A stretch of DNA of 18,808 bases from Chromera velia (lineage: Eukaryota; Sar; Chromeraceae), in contig JAHBMJ010002441.1 in the NCBI GenBank assembly GCA_018398765.1, positions 1-18,808 of the forward strand, written 5' to 3'. Made by a program: the position numbers and the translations under genes. Shown here in pieces: positions 18,176 to 18,808 of the stretch. Each line of letters begins with the position of its first letter. Within the stretch, counting starts at the first letter, position 1. The notes beneath the pieces are model-generated. The model worked only from the letters and a program-made list of their open reading frames with translations. It was not told where the DNA came from and ran no database searches.

Positions 18176-18595
18176 GGGAGCGGGCAGATGGAAAGCAAGA
18201 CACAGTCGAAAGCAAGTGGGAGTAGCCAGGCAGCCGGAGAGAAACAGACAAGGATGAGGGAGAGCAGATAGGCAGACAGAGAGACACAGTCAGAATCGAG
18301 CGAGAGCAGCCAGCCGGACAGAGAGAGTTAGACAGAGGCGAGTGAGAGCAGACAGGCAGACAGCAAGACACAGCCAGGAACGAGTGAGAGCAGCCAGCCG
18401 GACAGAGAGAATCAGTTAAGGGCGAGTGAGAGCAGACAGGCGGACAGAGAGACACAGCCAGGAACGAGTGAAAGCAGCCAGCCGGACAGAAAGAATCACT
18501 CAGGGGCGACTGGGAGCAGACAAGCAGATAGAAAAAATTGGCCAGAGGCAAGCGAGAGCAGCCAGACAAACAGGGAGAAACAGACAGAGGCGAGA
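18176..18595 (+). repeat. 42-bp minisatellite, ten units, alternating A and B types
   Basis: Units start every 42 bp: 18176, 18218, 18260, 18302, 18344, 18386, 18428, 18470, 18512, 18554. Type A contains GCAGACAGGCAGACAG and often GACACAGCCAGGAACGAGT. Type B contains AGCAGCCAGCCGGACAG. The order is A-B five times, so the higher-order unit is 84 bp. Because 42 is divisible by three, each strand reads as a 14-residue peptide repeat: plus ESRQADRETQPGTS and ESSQPDRENQLRAS, minus Cys/Ser/Leu-rich. Confidence 0.95.
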
Positions 18596-18808
18596 GACAG
18601 AAAACAGGAAGCCGAAAAGCATACACCCACCGCCACAACCACTTATATGCCAAACCAGACAGGAAGAAAGGATAACCCGATATACAAAACAGGTAGACAG
18701 GCAGCCGCCCTTTCATCATTTTCAGCTTCCTCCCCCATTCCATCCTCCCCCTCCTCTCCCTCCCCCTCTTCCCCCTCCCCCTCCCCCTCCTCCTCCTCCT
18801 CCTCCTCC
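18596..18808. repeat. Decaying repeat end and TCC/CCT-rich tract running out of the window
   Basis: The array decays to about 18610, followed by unrecognised sequence. From about 18726 the DNA is almost pure C and T, ending in (TCC)n at the right edge. The plus frame that continues from the reverse-transcriptase fragment stays open to the edge as a Ser/Pro-rich peptide. Confidence 0.85.

Overview
The window looks like nuclear DNA of a single-celled eukaryote, most likely an alveolate such as a chromerid alga (Chromera-like), with coccidian or dinoflagellate relatives as alternatives. Evidence for a eukaryote: a 60S ribosomal protein gene with a GT-AG intron, an 82-nt eukaryotic-type tRNA-Ser with a Pol III oligo-T terminator, two genes split by many GT-AG introns, and introns packed with (GT)n, (CTTC)n, (TTTC)n and (GTCT)n microsatellites. 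The chromerid assignment is inferred from gene structure and a CBM1-like cysteine module; it was not checked by database search.

Layout, left to right. (1) 1-120 is a CA microsatellite. (2) 898-1696, minus strand, holds most of the 60S ribosomal protein L6 gene; its last exon is not visible and probably lies left of the window. (3) tRNA-Ser(AGA) at 1899-1980, plus strand, sits about 200 bp upstream of the L6 start, divergently arranged. (4) 2578-10320, plus strand, is an 11-exon gene for a TerC/Alx-family polytopic membrane protein of about 652 residues, reconstructed from reading phase and family motifs; its introns carry most of the microsatellites. The family exports manganese or related metals in bacteria and has a thylakoid member in plants. 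(5) 10321-11601 is intergenic and includes an AT-rich island. (6) 11602-16090, plus strand, is a 7-exon gene model for a secreted protein of about 1013 residues: signal peptide, cysteine-rich segment with a CBM1-like C-Y-K-N-x-x-W-x-x-x-x-Q-C module, acidic stretch, seven tandem repeats of about 17-21 residues, and a long unrecognised C-terminal half. (7) 16091-17480 is intergenic and becomes strongly AT-rich. (8) 17483-18175, plus strand, is a truncated reverse-transcriptase fragment of a retroelement, with one in-frame TAG and no YxDD catalytic motif. Its reading frame runs straight into a 42-bp minisatellite (18176-18595) of alternating A and B units, then into a CT-rich tract that leaves the window.

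The genes do not form an operon or an obvious pathway: a housekeeping translation pair (L6 and tRNA-Ser), a membrane transporter, a secreted carbohydrate-binding-like protein, and retroelement debris. The most unusual points are: a 95-bp tandem triplication that copies the 3' end of TerC exon 1 together with its splice donor; the periodic repeat domain of the secreted protein; two unrelated minisatellites (41 bp and 42 bp) that both have an ABAB dimer structure; and in-frame TAGs in the RT-repeat reading frame, two of which are CAG-to-TAG changes relative to neighbouring repeat units.
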